This document shows, piece after piece, positions 29,176 to 37,408 of a stretch of 64,000 bases of DNA. Location of the stretch: contig OZ243932.1 of assembly GCA_965214035.1 (NCBI GenBank), positions 248,001-312,000 on the forward strand. The letters are read 5' to 3'. The notes beneath the pieces are model-generated. The model did not search any database. It worked only from the letters and a program-made list of their open reading frames with translations, and was not told where the DNA came from. Every line of letters starts with the position of its first letter. The stretch's first letter is position 1. The position numbers and the translations under genes are program-made. This DNA is from JAJDYQ01 sp965214035. GTDB lineage: Bacteria > Pseudomonadota > Gammaproteobacteria > JAJDYQ01.

Positions 29176-30005
29176 ATGGCATCGTTCGCCACACTGCGAA
29201 TTTCCTCCTCAACTTGGGAAACAATGCTTTTTGCGCTATTAGCTGATATTTCCTCGACGCTAAAGCCAATATATTCTGGCTTTTCCTTCCCGTCGCCACG
29301 AGTGGAGCTGCTTTTAACTACTTTCGCACCGGCTTCCGTAATGATCTTACGAATTTTCTTGTTCAATCCAACGGCAGTCCCAAGCCCTGTAGAACCGATC
29401 GTAAATAAGCAGGTGTTATCTGGCAGTAATTTGCCGATTCGCTTCGTTTTGAATCCGGAGGTGTCAAGACTAGGTAGAGCGTTTAGGGCCACCCACTTTT
29501 TCCTCTTAACCACCTGAAACCTATCTAGCACAGGCTTTCTCTTACCTTTGCTTGCGTTTGGAGAGGCTGCGGTTTCAGCTACTAACCCTAAATGTCTGGC
29601 AATAAGCTGCCAATTGTCTCGATAGGACTCGAGATTTTCAATGTCACGAAAGTATGCTTTCCCCCAATCTGAAGTCCGATGCACTGACTTAACCACTTCA
29701 ACCGGAAAGACGAAATGCTCTGGCGGAAGAATTTTCGATTTCTTGGCTTTGCTACCTCGATTCAGTCGAACAGCAACCACAAACTCACAATCGAAATTCT
29801 TGATTAGAAATCCAGGCGCCCCGGTTCGCCATCGGCTCTTCACTTGGATACGGGCAGAACTCCGCTCGTCTGGATTTGTTGCAACCAGGTCATAACCAGG
29901 CATATTGGTGTAGGTCTTGTAGCTCGGAATACGATGAATGAGCAGTTGGCCGAGGACTAGGAACTCCGCCCCCTCTGACTCCAATCGTGTGTCTTGCCGT
30001 GCCAT
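29172..30005 (-). CDS. Cassette protein with N-terminal PD-(D/E)XK-like domain
   Basis: 277 residues. The N-terminus carries EGAEFLVLGQLL, then GYDLVATNPDE and ARIQVKSRW, the E…D…QxK core of restriction-endonuclease-like folds seen in DUF4365-type proteins. The central region is basic (KGKRKPVLDRFQVVKRKKW). The C-terminal ~80 residues (IGSTGLGTAVGLNKKIRKII…) are of unknown type. The ATG lies two bases after the GTTAGGAC edge of attC-like site 3, so it has essentially no leader, as is common for gene cassettes. A DNA-cleaving or DNA-binding role is an inference. Confidence 0.65.
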   Translation of the reverse strand: MARQDTRLESEGAEFLVLGQLLIHRIPSYKTYTNMPGYDLVATNPDERSSARIQVKSRWRTGAPGFLIKNFDCEFVVAVRLNRGSKAKKSKILPPEHFVFPVEVVKSVHRTSDWGKAYFRDIENLESYRDNWQLIARHLGLVAETAASPNASKGKRKPVLDRFQVVKRKKWVALNALPSLDTSGFKTKRIGKLLPDNTCLFTIGSTGLGTAVGLNKKIRKIITEAGAKVVKSSSTRGDGKEKPEYIGFSVEEISANSAKSIVSQVEEEIRSVANDAI

Positions 30006-30006
30006 G

Positions 30007-30094
30007 TCCTAACGCCACCTAATGTCTGCAACAGGGCGCAGCGTCAGCTGCGTACAGCGACCGAAGGGAGCGGCTTGATTGCACTGGTTAGCCT
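30007..30094 (-). other. attC-like recombination site 3
   Basis: CCTAAC at one end and GTTAG at the other, with internal TGCAA/TTGCA pairing. Its centre (GCGTCAGC … CGACCGAAGGGAGC) closely resembles that of site 5, so the two belong to one attC lineage. Confidence 0.65.
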
Positions 30095-30147
30095 TCATAT
30101 TCCAAGGCTCTAGAAACTAATACTGTTGGATCAGTAACAGGATTGAC

Positions 30148-30753
30148 CTAGTTGGCTATACTTGGATGGGTTGCCACGACTACTTTTATGCCCCCAGCAT
30201 TCTGAAAAGTTCTGCTGCACCATCGCCGATTGTTCTGTTCTGTAAACACATCTATTTGCTTCGAAGCAGCTAGATTGTTGCAGATGAAGTTACCCGCTGT
30301 CTGACCGAAGCAAAGAATAACCTTAGGCGACAGATTGCTTATAACCAACTCGTGAAATGGCCAACACGTCTCCGCCATTTCCTGCATATTCCCGTCCAAA
30401 TTCACTTCACGGGATGAACGTACGAATACAATATTGCTTGCTGGCACCGATCCAGCTGAGCAGCCAATTTTATTAAACAGATGTAATACTCGCGGCTGCA
30501 TACCACGAGTACCAGGCGGTGATCCTAGCCACGACTCATCTCGATAAGCAGACCAATCGTCCGATTCATTGAGAACTTTATCAGTGTGCCACTGGACTGA
30601 CTCGTCCTCTCGACCTTCGGGCGATCCACCAGGGTTGACCCCTAGGATGTATAGATCTTTTGGGCCCTTGAATGCATCTCGCCCAGAGTAAAAGGTCGAA
30701 CCAGATCGTGACTTAAGCGAATCTGGGATTCGTTCTACAAATTCCTCGATCAT
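30148..30753 (-). CDS. Uracil-DNA-glycosylase-fold cassette protein
   Basis: 201 residues from the ATG at 30753, chosen because it lies five bases past attC-like site 4; an upstream ATG at 30801 would start inside the site. LYILGVNPGGSPEG (about residues 33–46) corresponds to the uracil-DNA-glycosylase superfamily motif A, VILCFGQTAG lies in the middle, and VVVATHPSIAN at the C-terminus fits motif B (HPS). No Fe-S cysteine set is evident. Such proteins bind or excise modified bases; here the substrate is unknown. In a cassette array rich in nuclease-like genes, attack on modified phage DNA is a plausible guess. Confidence 0.68.
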   Translation of the reverse strand: MIEEFVERIPDSLKSRSGSTFYSGRDAFKGPKDLYILGVNPGGSPEGREDESVQWHTDKVLNESDDWSAYRDESWLGSPPGTRGMQPRVLHLFNKIGCSAGSVPASNIVFVRSSREVNLDGNMQEMAETCWPFHELVISNLSPKVILCFGQTAGNFICNNLAASKQIDVFTEQNNRRWCSRTFQNAGGIKVVVATHPSIAN

Positions 30754-30758
30754 TGGAA

Positions 30759-30836
30759 GTCTAACGTCCTGAAATGAGGCGCAGCGATAGCTGCGTCCCA
30801 CCCTGCGCAGCAGGCGCTTTCTTTAGCTGGTTAGGT
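30759..30836 (-). other. attC-like recombination site 4
   Basis: The best-formed site of the series: GTCTAAC at 30759–30765 fits RYYYAAC and GTTAGGT at 30830–30836 fits GTTRRRY. The upstream gene stops at 30838 and the next gene starts at 30753, so the site fills the gap almost exactly. Confidence 0.75.
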
Positions 30837-30837
30837 G

Positions 30838-31647
30838 CTACTGCGCCTCTACGACAGCGAATTTCATAGGCCCACATACTTCGCTCCACTTCACAGCGTA
30901 CTCGCCTCGAATGGTCAATGTCTTATCCCGTTTGCCCGTAGGCTTGCCAACCTTACCGGTCAACTTTCTTCCGCCGCGAAAATATCCATATATCCCTGCA
31001 GTGCCTCCTTCGTAGAAAAGTCTGTCCTCGGCGAAAACAACAAAAAACGTTTTATTGAACCCAGACTCTTTAAGTTGCTCAATAAACGCAATGTCTTTGC
31101 AGAAACTGAACATTTGTTCTGGGTGCTGTCCATTCCTGGGAAACTTTAATTCGATCGCAGCATCGAGCACTGCTGAAGCTCGATCAAATACCACGATATC
31201 GATTTCGCGTTTCTCGAAATCTGGCTTATTGAGGCCGAAGTACGAGACGTTTCTCTCGAACTGTACCAATCGTTCGGGTATTTCTTTTCGAACGAGAATT
31301 CCTAGTTCATGCTGAAGGCTAAACTCGTTGTAGATTTCGACTTCACCTTTGGAGACCTTATCTGCAAGTTTCTGCACAGCGCCGATAACTAAGGCCGATG
31401 AAATGCGCCCCTCCTGATACTGACGGTGGGTGCTGATGGCTGGCACGGTTTTGGTAGCCTTTTCTGCAGCTGGCGGGGTTGAATCTCCGCTGCCTGTTAG
31501 GCTGTTTACGATCTTCGCTACGCCACAGCGAGGGCACGAGTATTTCTGCCGGGAAATAGTTGACCGCTTGGTGAGCTGCCTACATTGAATATTGACGGTT
31601 TGACGTGGCTTGATCATTGATGCAGATGAAAGGCAATCGTCGCACAT
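30838..31647 (-). CDS. Zinc-ribbon protein with PD-(D/E)XK-like domain
   Basis: 270 residues from the ATG at 31647, selected because it begins directly with a zinc ribbon (MCDDC … SCPRCG near residue 38). The frame is open further upstream to an ATG at 31758. The second half contains EREIDIVVFDRASAVLDAAI followed by ELKFPR, a D…ELK nuclease-fold core, and VVFAEDRLFYEG after it. It ends two bases before attC-like site 4. Its start overlaps the end of the preceding gene by 68 bases, so both probably travel on one cassette. A zinc-dependent DNA-recognising nuclease is the most likely type. Confidence 0.65.
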   Translation of the reverse strand: MCDDCLSSASMIKPRQTVNIQCRQLTKRSTISRQKYSCPRCGVAKIVNSLTGSGDSTPPAAEKATKTVPAISTHRQYQEGRISSALVIGAVQKLADKVSKGEVEIYNEFSLQHELGILVRKEIPERLVQFERNVSYFGLNKPDFEKREIDIVVFDRASAVLDAAIELKFPRNGQHPEQMFSFCKDIAFIEQLKESGFNKTFFVVFAEDRLFYEGGTAGIYGYFRGGRKLTGKVGKPTGKRDKTLTIRGEYAVKWSEVCGPMKFAVVEAQ

Positions 31648-32314
31648 TGGGCCCAACTTGCTCAGAGATTCCACAATCGTAGTCTGAAACCCGCTCTGGC
31701 CACGGTTCTCTCTCAACCCACGCCTTTGGTACTCCCTTTTCATCGTCATCACCATCAAAGCCTATCACCAAGAGCAACTGACTAATGTTCGCACAGAGTT
31801 GCCGATCATGCAACACTCTATCTGCGTAGTTTCTAGCGTAGTCATGCCGAACGTCTTCGAAGGTTGATTCGAAGTCCTGATAAAGGCTCTCGTAGCGGGC
31901 GAGCATTATGCCTTCACTTTTTAAGTGAACTAGAGAGCTAAAGTACTTCTCCTCGCTATGCTCATATTCGTCGCTCAACTTTTGTAAGAGGTCTTTGGTC
32001 TCTTCAATAGACGTTTGCTTGGATTTGGGCACATGAAAATGTACGAACTCTATAGCATCTTCGAGATACCAAGCGTGGTACTCACCTTCTAACGTCTCAA
32101 AATGCTCAATTGAAAGATATTCGTCGTATAGCCATGAACCCAAGTAGAAAAGCAGGCCTACCTCAAGTGGCTTTCGAAGCAACTCGACCGGCTTTTTTCT
32201 GCGACGTGTATGTTGCTTTACGTAATCGAATAGATTCATGCCGGTCCAATTGGGATCTTGCAAGCAACTCAAGCCATATGCATGCAGTTTCAGTGCAACT
32301 GGAATGTAAATCAT
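31580..32314 (-). CDS. Hypothetical cassette protein, 244 aa
   Basis: An unrecognised, largely helical, acidic protein. N-terminal MIYIPVALKLHAYGLSCLQD is followed by long charged helices (KQTSIEETKDLLQKLSDEYE) and a tail GDDDEKGVPKAWVEREPWPE. It starts 19 bases after attC-like site 5 and overlaps the zinc-ribbon nuclease-like gene by 68 bases in another frame, which suggests translational coupling. It could be the regulatory or immunity partner of that protein, but only gene order supports this. Confidence 0.6.
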   Translation of the reverse strand: MIYIPVALKLHAYGLSCLQDPNWTGMNLFDYVKQHTRRRKKPVELLRKPLEVGLLFYLGSWLYDEYLSIEHFETLEGEYHAWYLEDAIEFVHFHVPKSKQTSIEETKDLLQKLSDEYEHSEEKYFSSLVHLKSEGIMLARYESLYQDFESTFEDVRHDYARNYADRVLHDRQLCANISQLLLVIGFDGDDDEKGVPKAWVEREPWPERVSDYDCGISEQVGPNVRRLPFICINDQATSNRQYSM

Positions 32315-32333
32315 CGTTTGAGCACCTAAGACG

Positions 32334-32411
32334 ACCTAGCGCCCACAACAGGGGCGGCGCGTCAGCGACGTCCCGCGACCAAAGGGAGCAAACTGCTTGT
32401 GCTGGTTAGGT
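32334..32411 (-). other. attC-like recombination site 5
   Basis: ACCTAGC at 32334–32340 and GTTAGGT at 32405–32411, with inner CACAA/TTGTG pairing. The core differs from RYYYAAC by one base. Flanked closely by the start of one cassette gene (32314) and the stop of the next (32428). Confidence 0.7.
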
Positions 32412-32427
32412 GTCGTTGCCGCCATGC

Positions 32428-32826
32428 TCACAATCGGTAGGGCTCCAGTAACCGGCTAAACTCTTTCGACAGCTTGGAGCCGCTCCATGTCCCTTTTGCT
32501 TGCCAGGTTTTATCCGCAATTTTGTCTTCGACCACGGTAAGAATCTCGTCATGCGGGTAAAGATACGTGTTGCTACCATCGATAAAGCAAACGTAGATAT
32601 TCTTACCCACGTATTTCCTAGCAAAAGACAGCCTGCCTTTTAGCTGAACCTTTAGGTCTGTTACTCCATCAGCATGCACTGCAATGAAATCTGCGCCCTG
32701 CCAGTCGTTCCTCAGCCACATGCAGGTGAATCCATAATCCGCTAGTTTGGCGGCAACTTTCTGAAAGTTGTACATCTCCTTCGCCTTGGCGTTGAGATCT
32801 TCGTATTTGATTTTTTGCAGATGCAT
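32428..32826 (-). CDS. Small PD-(D/E)XK-like cassette protein, 132 aa
   Basis: Compact single-domain protein: helix NFQKVAAKLADYGF, then GADFIAVHADGVTDLKVQLK and VGKNIYVCFIDGSNTYLYPH. The GADF…KVQLK core is the D…QxK arrangement of the restriction-endonuclease-like fold found in many integron cassette proteins. It lies between attC-like sites 5 and 6, with its ATG nine bases from site 6, as the first gene of the visible array. Its catalytic competence is unproven because the position before the lysine pair is Q rather than E. Confidence 0.62.
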   Translation of the reverse strand: MHLQKIKYEDLNAKAKEMYNFQKVAAKLADYGFTCMWLRNDWQGADFIAVHADGVTDLKVQLKGRLSFARKYVGKNIYVCFIDGSNTYLYPHDEILTVVEDKIADKTWQAKGTWSGSKLSKEFSRLLEPYRL

Positions 32827-32835
32827 ATTCGGGAC

Positions 32836-32874
32836 ACCTAACAGCTGATCTTGAGGCAGCTGCTTTTGTTATCG
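32836..32874 (-). other. attC-like recombination site 6 (short)
   Basis: ACCTAAC (32836–32842, perfect RYYYAAC) and a degenerate GTTATCG (32868–32874) enclose CAGCTG…CAGCTG. It is only 39 bases long, so it may be a truncated attC or the edge of the array's original attachment region. Confidence 0.45.
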
Positions 32875-33393
32875 GCTCTTGTTTTCAGAATCGCGAGCTG
32901 GAGCGATTGTTTTGGAGCGTTCATGGATAAACATATTCGCATAATCGGTCGTTACTCTGTATGTCCGCTTGGTCCTTCTACTAACAGATCTCTATCAGCT
33001 GACCGGCAGCTTCTAGAGTTTTAGCGGTCGTAAGCCAGAGTCCACTGGATACGCACGTCGCAATTTATCCCCAGATACCCCACCACAAGAGCTCATAAGA
33101 CCACTCAAATAAGGCCAATCTCGAAGCACTATTAACCCGATCCGGATCCGGAAGCGCGGATACAGGACGACTCTAGAACGGCTGCTGTTGACGATTTATC
33201 GAATTCGGTTGACGGTACTAGCATTGTGGATGGCGCGTGCCAGCGGGAAACACCGCGATTTCACGCGATTTGGGGTCAAACCGGTACGACATTCGGTACG
33301 GCCACGATCCCCACAGATATCACATGGTTACTGCCCACCGATTCTTAACCCATTGATTCTCCGCAGTATGGGCGGAGTTGCCCACGTGATACG
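32875..33393. other. 519-base region without recognisable gene
   Basis: Between the first cassette site and the right attachment repeat. This is where an integron integrase or a tRNA-specific integrase would be expected, but I see no coherent protein in any frame; a 73-codon frame at 33188 has no family features. Probably decayed sequence. Confidence 0.5.
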
Positions 33394-33408
33394 TAGCTTC
33401 AGGTGCTA
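33394..33408 (+). repeat. Right attachment-like repeat (anticodon arm)
   Basis: TAGCTTCAGGTGCTA, identical to 24114–24128, forming the start of the 3' half of the split tRNA-Leu. Confidence 0.75.
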
Positions 33409-33452
33409 GTGGGGGAAACCCCGTGGAGGTTCAAGTCCTCTCCTCGGCACTA
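33394..33452 (+). pseudogene. 3' half of split tRNA-Leu(CAG)
   Basis: Anticodon loop TTCAGGT, 3' anticodon stem GCTAG, variable arm TGGGGGAAACCCCGT, T arm GGAGGTTCAAGTCCTC, acceptor CCTCGGC, discriminator A, then CTA in place of CCA. It completes the half at 24086 and has no promoter of its own. A T-rich run (ATCTTTTTC) follows. Confidence 0.85.
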
Positions 33453-33551
33453 TCTTTTTCAAAGAACGATTTGTTTTCACGTGGTTTGAGGAAAGCCACC
33501 TGACACGGGAGTTTGCAGGTGCTTTTGTTTGGGGTGGGGCGGAGAGAGAGC

Positions 33552-34105
33552 TAGGCGTTCATAATTTTTGGACTTTTTTGGCATAAGTGATTGATTCTCA
33601 TAATGAAATCGCATGAATTAAAATGGCATTTTTTTCATTTTATGTTACGCTTTATCCCACTATTGACCACAATATCCACGTAACGTGTTGATTTTACTGA
33701 AATTACTTGCAGCGCAACCGACCATTGGCTTCAAGCCGATAGTGCTTATCCGTCGCGGCCTTTTCGCCCTTGGCGGGCATCTTCCCGGCGTATAACACAC
33801 CAAAGTAGGGGCACATTGGATTGCGGCATACGGCCCAGCTAAAAGACCGACCGAATTCGGGGAGGTGAATCGGATGAATCACGGAATAGTCAGGTTGATA
33901 GAGAACAGGGGATGCTTTCTATCATGCCACCGGGCGGTCGGTGATACAACGAGGCGATTGGCTTTTTTACCTCGTTGTAAAAATGGATTCTAACTGGCGG
34001 CGGGTGATTTTTATAACGTATTGATTATTAACGATAAATGACTATTTCGGCTCGCCGGATAAGACCGAAATAACGTCATTTAGGTCCAAAAATCTTGAAC
34101 GGCTA
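33552..34105 (+). mobile_element. tRNA-Ser-type element 1, internally deleted (554 bp)
   Basis: Left end TAGGCGTTCATAATTTTTGG and right end (other strand) TAGCCGTTCAAGATTTTTGG. The left leader (about 150 bases, identical in type to elements 2–4) is fused near 33706 to the first ~57 codons of the right-end protein gene plus its upstream region. It therefore has both termini but no working gene. The left flank is GGCGGAGAGAGAGC, a copy of the tRNA-Ser 3' end. The right flank (TGAGATTTC) is not, so DNA after it has been rearranged. Confidence 0.8.
33946..33978. other. Conserved hairpin near right end of element 1
   Basis: ACAACGAGG…CCTCGTTGT, a perfect 9-bp stem with a T-rich loop. The same hairpin occurs at 37833–37865 and 57670–57702, always at the same distance from the right terminus, upstream of the right-end gene. 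It may be a transposase-binding or regulatory site. Confidence 0.5.
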
Positions 34106-34244
34106 TGAGATTTCTAAATGTCTTGTAATATTGGCATTCCACTGCTTCAGTCGAACCAAAACTTTCTTTTCTGAACTTGCAAAACACTGCATTCTCAATT
34201 CCGTCGGCACCATGATATTTGCAAGAGACCGGACCGCTCTTCTC

Positions 34245-34496
34245 TCAGGCGCATTGCGGGCAACGACACTGGTATCGATGGACATTTTCAAAGCCGGGGT
34301 GATTCCAGCACGGGTCCAGCGAATCTTCTGTTTCATCGGGCAAGGCAGGGCGTTTCAGGCAGGTGATGTTTTCTTCCACTGCGTTGATATGTCGTTGTTT
34401 TTCGGCGCTTTCTTCGGTGCCCTCAAAAATATAGCTTTCCGGTCCATCGGCAGAACCGAGCAACATGACCCAGCGAGCTGATTGAGCGGATGACAT
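34245..34496 (-). CDS. Small Cys-rich hypothetical protein, 83 aa
   Basis: ATG preceded by GAGGA at good spacing. The N-terminal half (SARWVMLLGSADGPESYIFE) looks like a small beta domain; the C-terminal half has CLKRP…DPCWNHPGF…YQCRCPQC, which could bind zinc. It sits in the 733-base stretch between elements 1 and 2. I do not recognise the family. The stretch 34497–34838 to its right holds no further gene that I can support. Confidence 0.45.
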   Translation of the reverse strand: MSSAQSARWVMLLGSADGPESYIFEGTEESAEKQRHINAVEENITCLKRPALPDETEDSLDPCWNHPGFENVHRYQCRCPQCA

Positions 34497-35011
34497 GGAT
34501 AGTTCCTCGTGAATAACAGACTTACTTTATGTTATATGAACGGATGCCCAACAAGTCAAGTTTTTTGCAGATCATCGATCATTAGGCGAAACCAGCATTG
34601 GTGGCAAAGACAAACACGTGGTAAGAGGGTTCAAGTCAGGCGGTGGCAAGGGCGGGCATTGCCGGTGGAACGCATCAACGCCCTGATCCCGGTTGTTCTG
34701 ACCGCCGACAGCGGCGAATCCGCAATGCATCATCAATGACGGGGATATTGACCCCCTCCACTTAATGTTGCGAGATCGTTCTGGCGACATTGTTTCAAAA
34801 GCCTTGATTTCCGAAAGTAAGGGGCGGCGGAGAGGAGCTAGGCGTTTGTAATTTTTGGACTTTTTTAGCCTAAGTCATTGATTCTCATAATGAAATAGCA
34901 TGAATTAAAATGGCATTTTTTTCATTTTATATTACACTTAATCCCACTATTGACCACAATATCCACGTAACGTGTTGATTTTACTGAAATAAACCTTGAG
35001 GAGAATATCCG

Positions 35012-35137
35012 ATGAGTTCATCACCCAGAATTCCTCTGCCGATCACCACCCCGCTGGTCGGTATTGAGCGCACAATCACTAGACGATATACCTTCAGACT
35101 TGGGTCACCATCGGGCTTTAAAGTACCTACCCAATGA
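35012..35137 (+). pseudogene. N-terminal fragment of left-end transposase-like gene
   Basis: Starts MSSSPRIPLPITTPLVGIER with GAGGAG upstream, matching the first ~22 codons of the intact gene at 38177, then diverges into unrelated sequence. In another frame the fused cargo shows the end of a truncated protein (…KYLPNEQGYKDLSNELWKRL) that stops just before the R-M pair. Confidence 0.75.
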
Positions 35138-35221
35138 GCAAGGCTATAAAGATTTAAGTAACGAGCTTTGGAAGCGGTTAAAGACAATAACCAAAATCCC
35201 TAATAGCCAACAGGATTATAA

Positions 35222-36025
35222 ATGACAACGCATGACGAAAACGCATATATTGAAATCTTCCTGGAACCTATAAGGAAGTGCAGCGCATACCGTCCCAAGT
35301 TTGGAAATAGCAGCAATAGTGATGGTTTCAACCTTTCTGACTTTAAAGCACTTTATGGGGCTGACCCATTTTATTCATGGATTGGTCTTGATGATGATCT
35401 AATGTACTCCGCGCATAGGGCTGCGGGTGGAATGACTTCAGTCTATCGCCAAATCGGAATTGGCTGTGAAAGGCTATTTCGCAAGGTTTTGATTGATACT
35501 ACTGGCTATGATGACCCTGAACTTGCTACATGGTCATATATCATCAAAACCAAAGGCGGCAAAGATAAAAAGCTATCACTCGATGGGCGTCTGGAACTGA
35601 ATGCAATCAAAAACGAAACCGTAAGGGAAAATGTGGTCAAGTGGATGAACTCATATTGTTCAGAACTTGGCGGGGTTAAAGTACCTGAAAAAGGTATTGT
35701 CTTTGAAGTTAGACAGGGCTACAAAAGTAAAGACAGTAAACGACAGAATGCAGATATTGATAATGCAACGGTAGCATGGTCACACGATTACCTTCCTGTA
35801 TTTTCAATTTTTTCATCACAGATTGATTCTGACATTGTTCTACGCTATCGGAACAACCGTTGCGGTGTCTTAGTGGGTTCCAATAATGACAATCCGTATA
35901 TATCACTTTATGCGTTTTGTCGTGATGTTCTTGGTTACGATTTGGCAGACTTTTTCAGCCGCCGTTCTGGTGAAATAAAAGAAGAAATGAACAAAATTTT
36001 AACAACCCTTTTGAGTGCAGAATAA
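35222..36025 (+). CDS. Putative restriction endonuclease partner of methyltransferase
   Basis: 267 residues. The gene overlaps the methyltransferase start by one base (TAATG), the usual arrangement of a type II R-M pair. It contains FEVRQGYKSKDSKRQNADID, where an acidic residue and a lysine cluster are followed by a second acidic patch, then FSSQIDSDIVLRYRNNRCGV. I cannot assign a known endonuclease family or recognition sequence. The assignment rests on gene order and on the absence of any other function. Its A+T content is higher than that of the chromosomal genes around, consistent with transfer. Confidence 0.5.
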   Translation: MTTHDENAYIEIFLEPIRKCSAYRPKFGNSSNSDGFNLSDFKALYGADPFYSWIGLDDDLMYSAHRAAGGMTSVYRQIGIGCERLFRKVLIDTTGYDDPELATWSYIIKTKGGKDKKLSLDGRLELNAIKNETVRENVVKWMNSYCSELGGVKVPEKGIVFEVRQGYKSKDSKRQNADIDNATVAWSHDYLPVFSIFSSQIDSDIVLRYRNNRCGVLVGSNNDNPYISLYAFCRDVLGYDLADFFSRRSGEIKEEMNKILTTLLSAE

Positions 36026-37317
36026 TGGCGTCCGGTATCAAACAACGTTCAGACTATACCTTTAAATACAATGAAAAATTAGGTCGTCATGGTTGGCTGC
36101 GGTTAACCCCTGCATACTCAGTTAAGCTGGTAGATGAAATTATAACCGGAATTCCTAAAGATTCGTTCATCTTGGAACCGTTTTCCGGGACGGCTACTAC
36201 TGGTCTTGTTGCAGCCGAAAAAGGAGTTTCCGCCCATTGCCTGGATATTAATCAGTTTTTGAAATGGTTGGGTAATGCCAAGTGTCGCAACTACACCGCC
36301 AAAGAATTTGAGCGTCTTAATGATGGTGTAAACGCTGCAATGAAAGACGCTAAACAGTTGGCTAATGAAGAATGTTGGGTCCCAGACATTCACAACATTG
36401 AACGTTGGTGGTGTGATCACACGCTCAAAATATTGGCGGGATTACGTCAGGCGCTTGTTAATGAATTTGGCGAACCTAAAGAAGGTAATGTGTCTTCACT
36501 TGCCTGGATCGCTTTTTGTCGTCTAATCATTGAAACGTCTTCAGCAGCGTTTAATCATGTTTCAATGTCCTTTAGCGACACAGTTGAAACGTTTGAAGTT
36601 AAACAAATCGAAACACTTTATTTGCAAATACTTGAAGCGATTCTGCGTAGTGCAAAAAGCAAGCTAAAAGGTAAAGCCAAGGTTTATGAAATTGATTCCA
36701 GAAACATTACACCAATTAAAGATATAGAATATTCCCATGTAGTAACTTCGCCACCATACCCCAATCGGATAAGCTACATTCGCGAACTGCGCCCGTATAT
36801 GTACTGGACAAAGTTTCTGGAAACAGCACGTGAAGCTGGTGAAATTGACTGGAAGGCTATTGGTGGAACTTGGGGCGTGGCTACAAGCCGCCTTCAAGAC
36901 TGGGATTCTAATGGCATTGACCTTCCAGAGTCATTGCTTATGGCAGTCACGAACATTCGTGATTCAGACCAAAAAAATTCACTGCTAATGGCTAATTATG
37001 TGTGGAAATATTTTCATGACATGCACCTTCATTTCATTAGCCTGAAAGACAGGCTTCGAACGGGCACCCAACTTTCATATATTGTTGGAAATTCTTCGTT
37101 TTATGGAAATATGGTTCATACAGAAACATTGCTTGAAGATTCCTTGTCTATGCTTGGCTTTAATAATATTGGAAACAAAATGGTAAGGAAGCGCAATAGT
37201 AAAAAAGAGTTATTTGAATATTGTGTCCATGCAACATGGAAAGAAAAAAAGATTTTCGTTCCCACATACTTCGAGCAAGAAAAAAAGTCAGCTTCACAAG
37301 TGATACTGGCAGTTTAG
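36025..37317 (+). CDS. DNA methyltransferase (SPPY type)
   Basis: 430 residues. FILEPFSGTATTG (residues 48–60) is the AdoMet-binding motif I and TSPPYPNR (241–248) is catalytic motif IV; SPPY is typical of N4-cytosine and some N6-adenine methyltransferases. Motif I precedes motif IV with a long helical insert between them (residues 90–220), likely part of target recognition. It protects the host against the coupled upstream endonuclease. It sits as cargo in tRNA-Ser-type element 2, together with a fragment of an XRE-type regulator downstream. Confidence 0.85.
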   Translation: MASGIKQRSDYTFKYNEKLGRHGWLRLTPAYSVKLVDEIITGIPKDSFILEPFSGTATTGLVAAEKGVSAHCLDINQFLKWLGNAKCRNYTAKEFERLNDGVNAAMKDAKQLANEECWVPDIHNIERWWCDHTLKILAGLRQALVNEFGEPKEGNVSSLAWIAFCRLIIETSSAAFNHVSMSFSDTVETFEVKQIETLYLQILEAILRSAKSKLKGKAKVYEIDSRNITPIKDIEYSHVVTSPPYPNRISYIRELRPYMYWTKFLETAREAGEIDWKAIGGTWGVATSRLQDWDSNGIDLPESLLMAVTNIRDSDQKNSLLMANYVWKYFHDMHLHFISLKDRLRTGTQLSYIVGNSSFYGNMVHTETLLEDSLSMLGFNNIGNKMVRKRNSKKELFEYCVHATWKEKKIFVPTYFEQEKKSASQVILAV

Positions 37318-37408
37318 CTGGAGTAGCAGGCACCGTTCCCCACTATAGGCAACGGTGCCGATCATTCACGACCAGTAGCCGCCACCGTTCAATAGTTAGT
37401 GGGACCCA

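Noticed and set aside
24114..33408. Group I intron in the tRNA-Leu anticodon loop
   Set aside because: The insertion is 9.3 kb with protein genes and a duplicated 15-bp site, not a structured intron, and introns do not duplicate their target.
33188..33409. 73-codon frame before the tRNA-Leu 3' half, possible integrase piece
   Set aside because: No tyrosine-recombinase motif (R…HxxR…Y) and it runs into the tRNA sequence.
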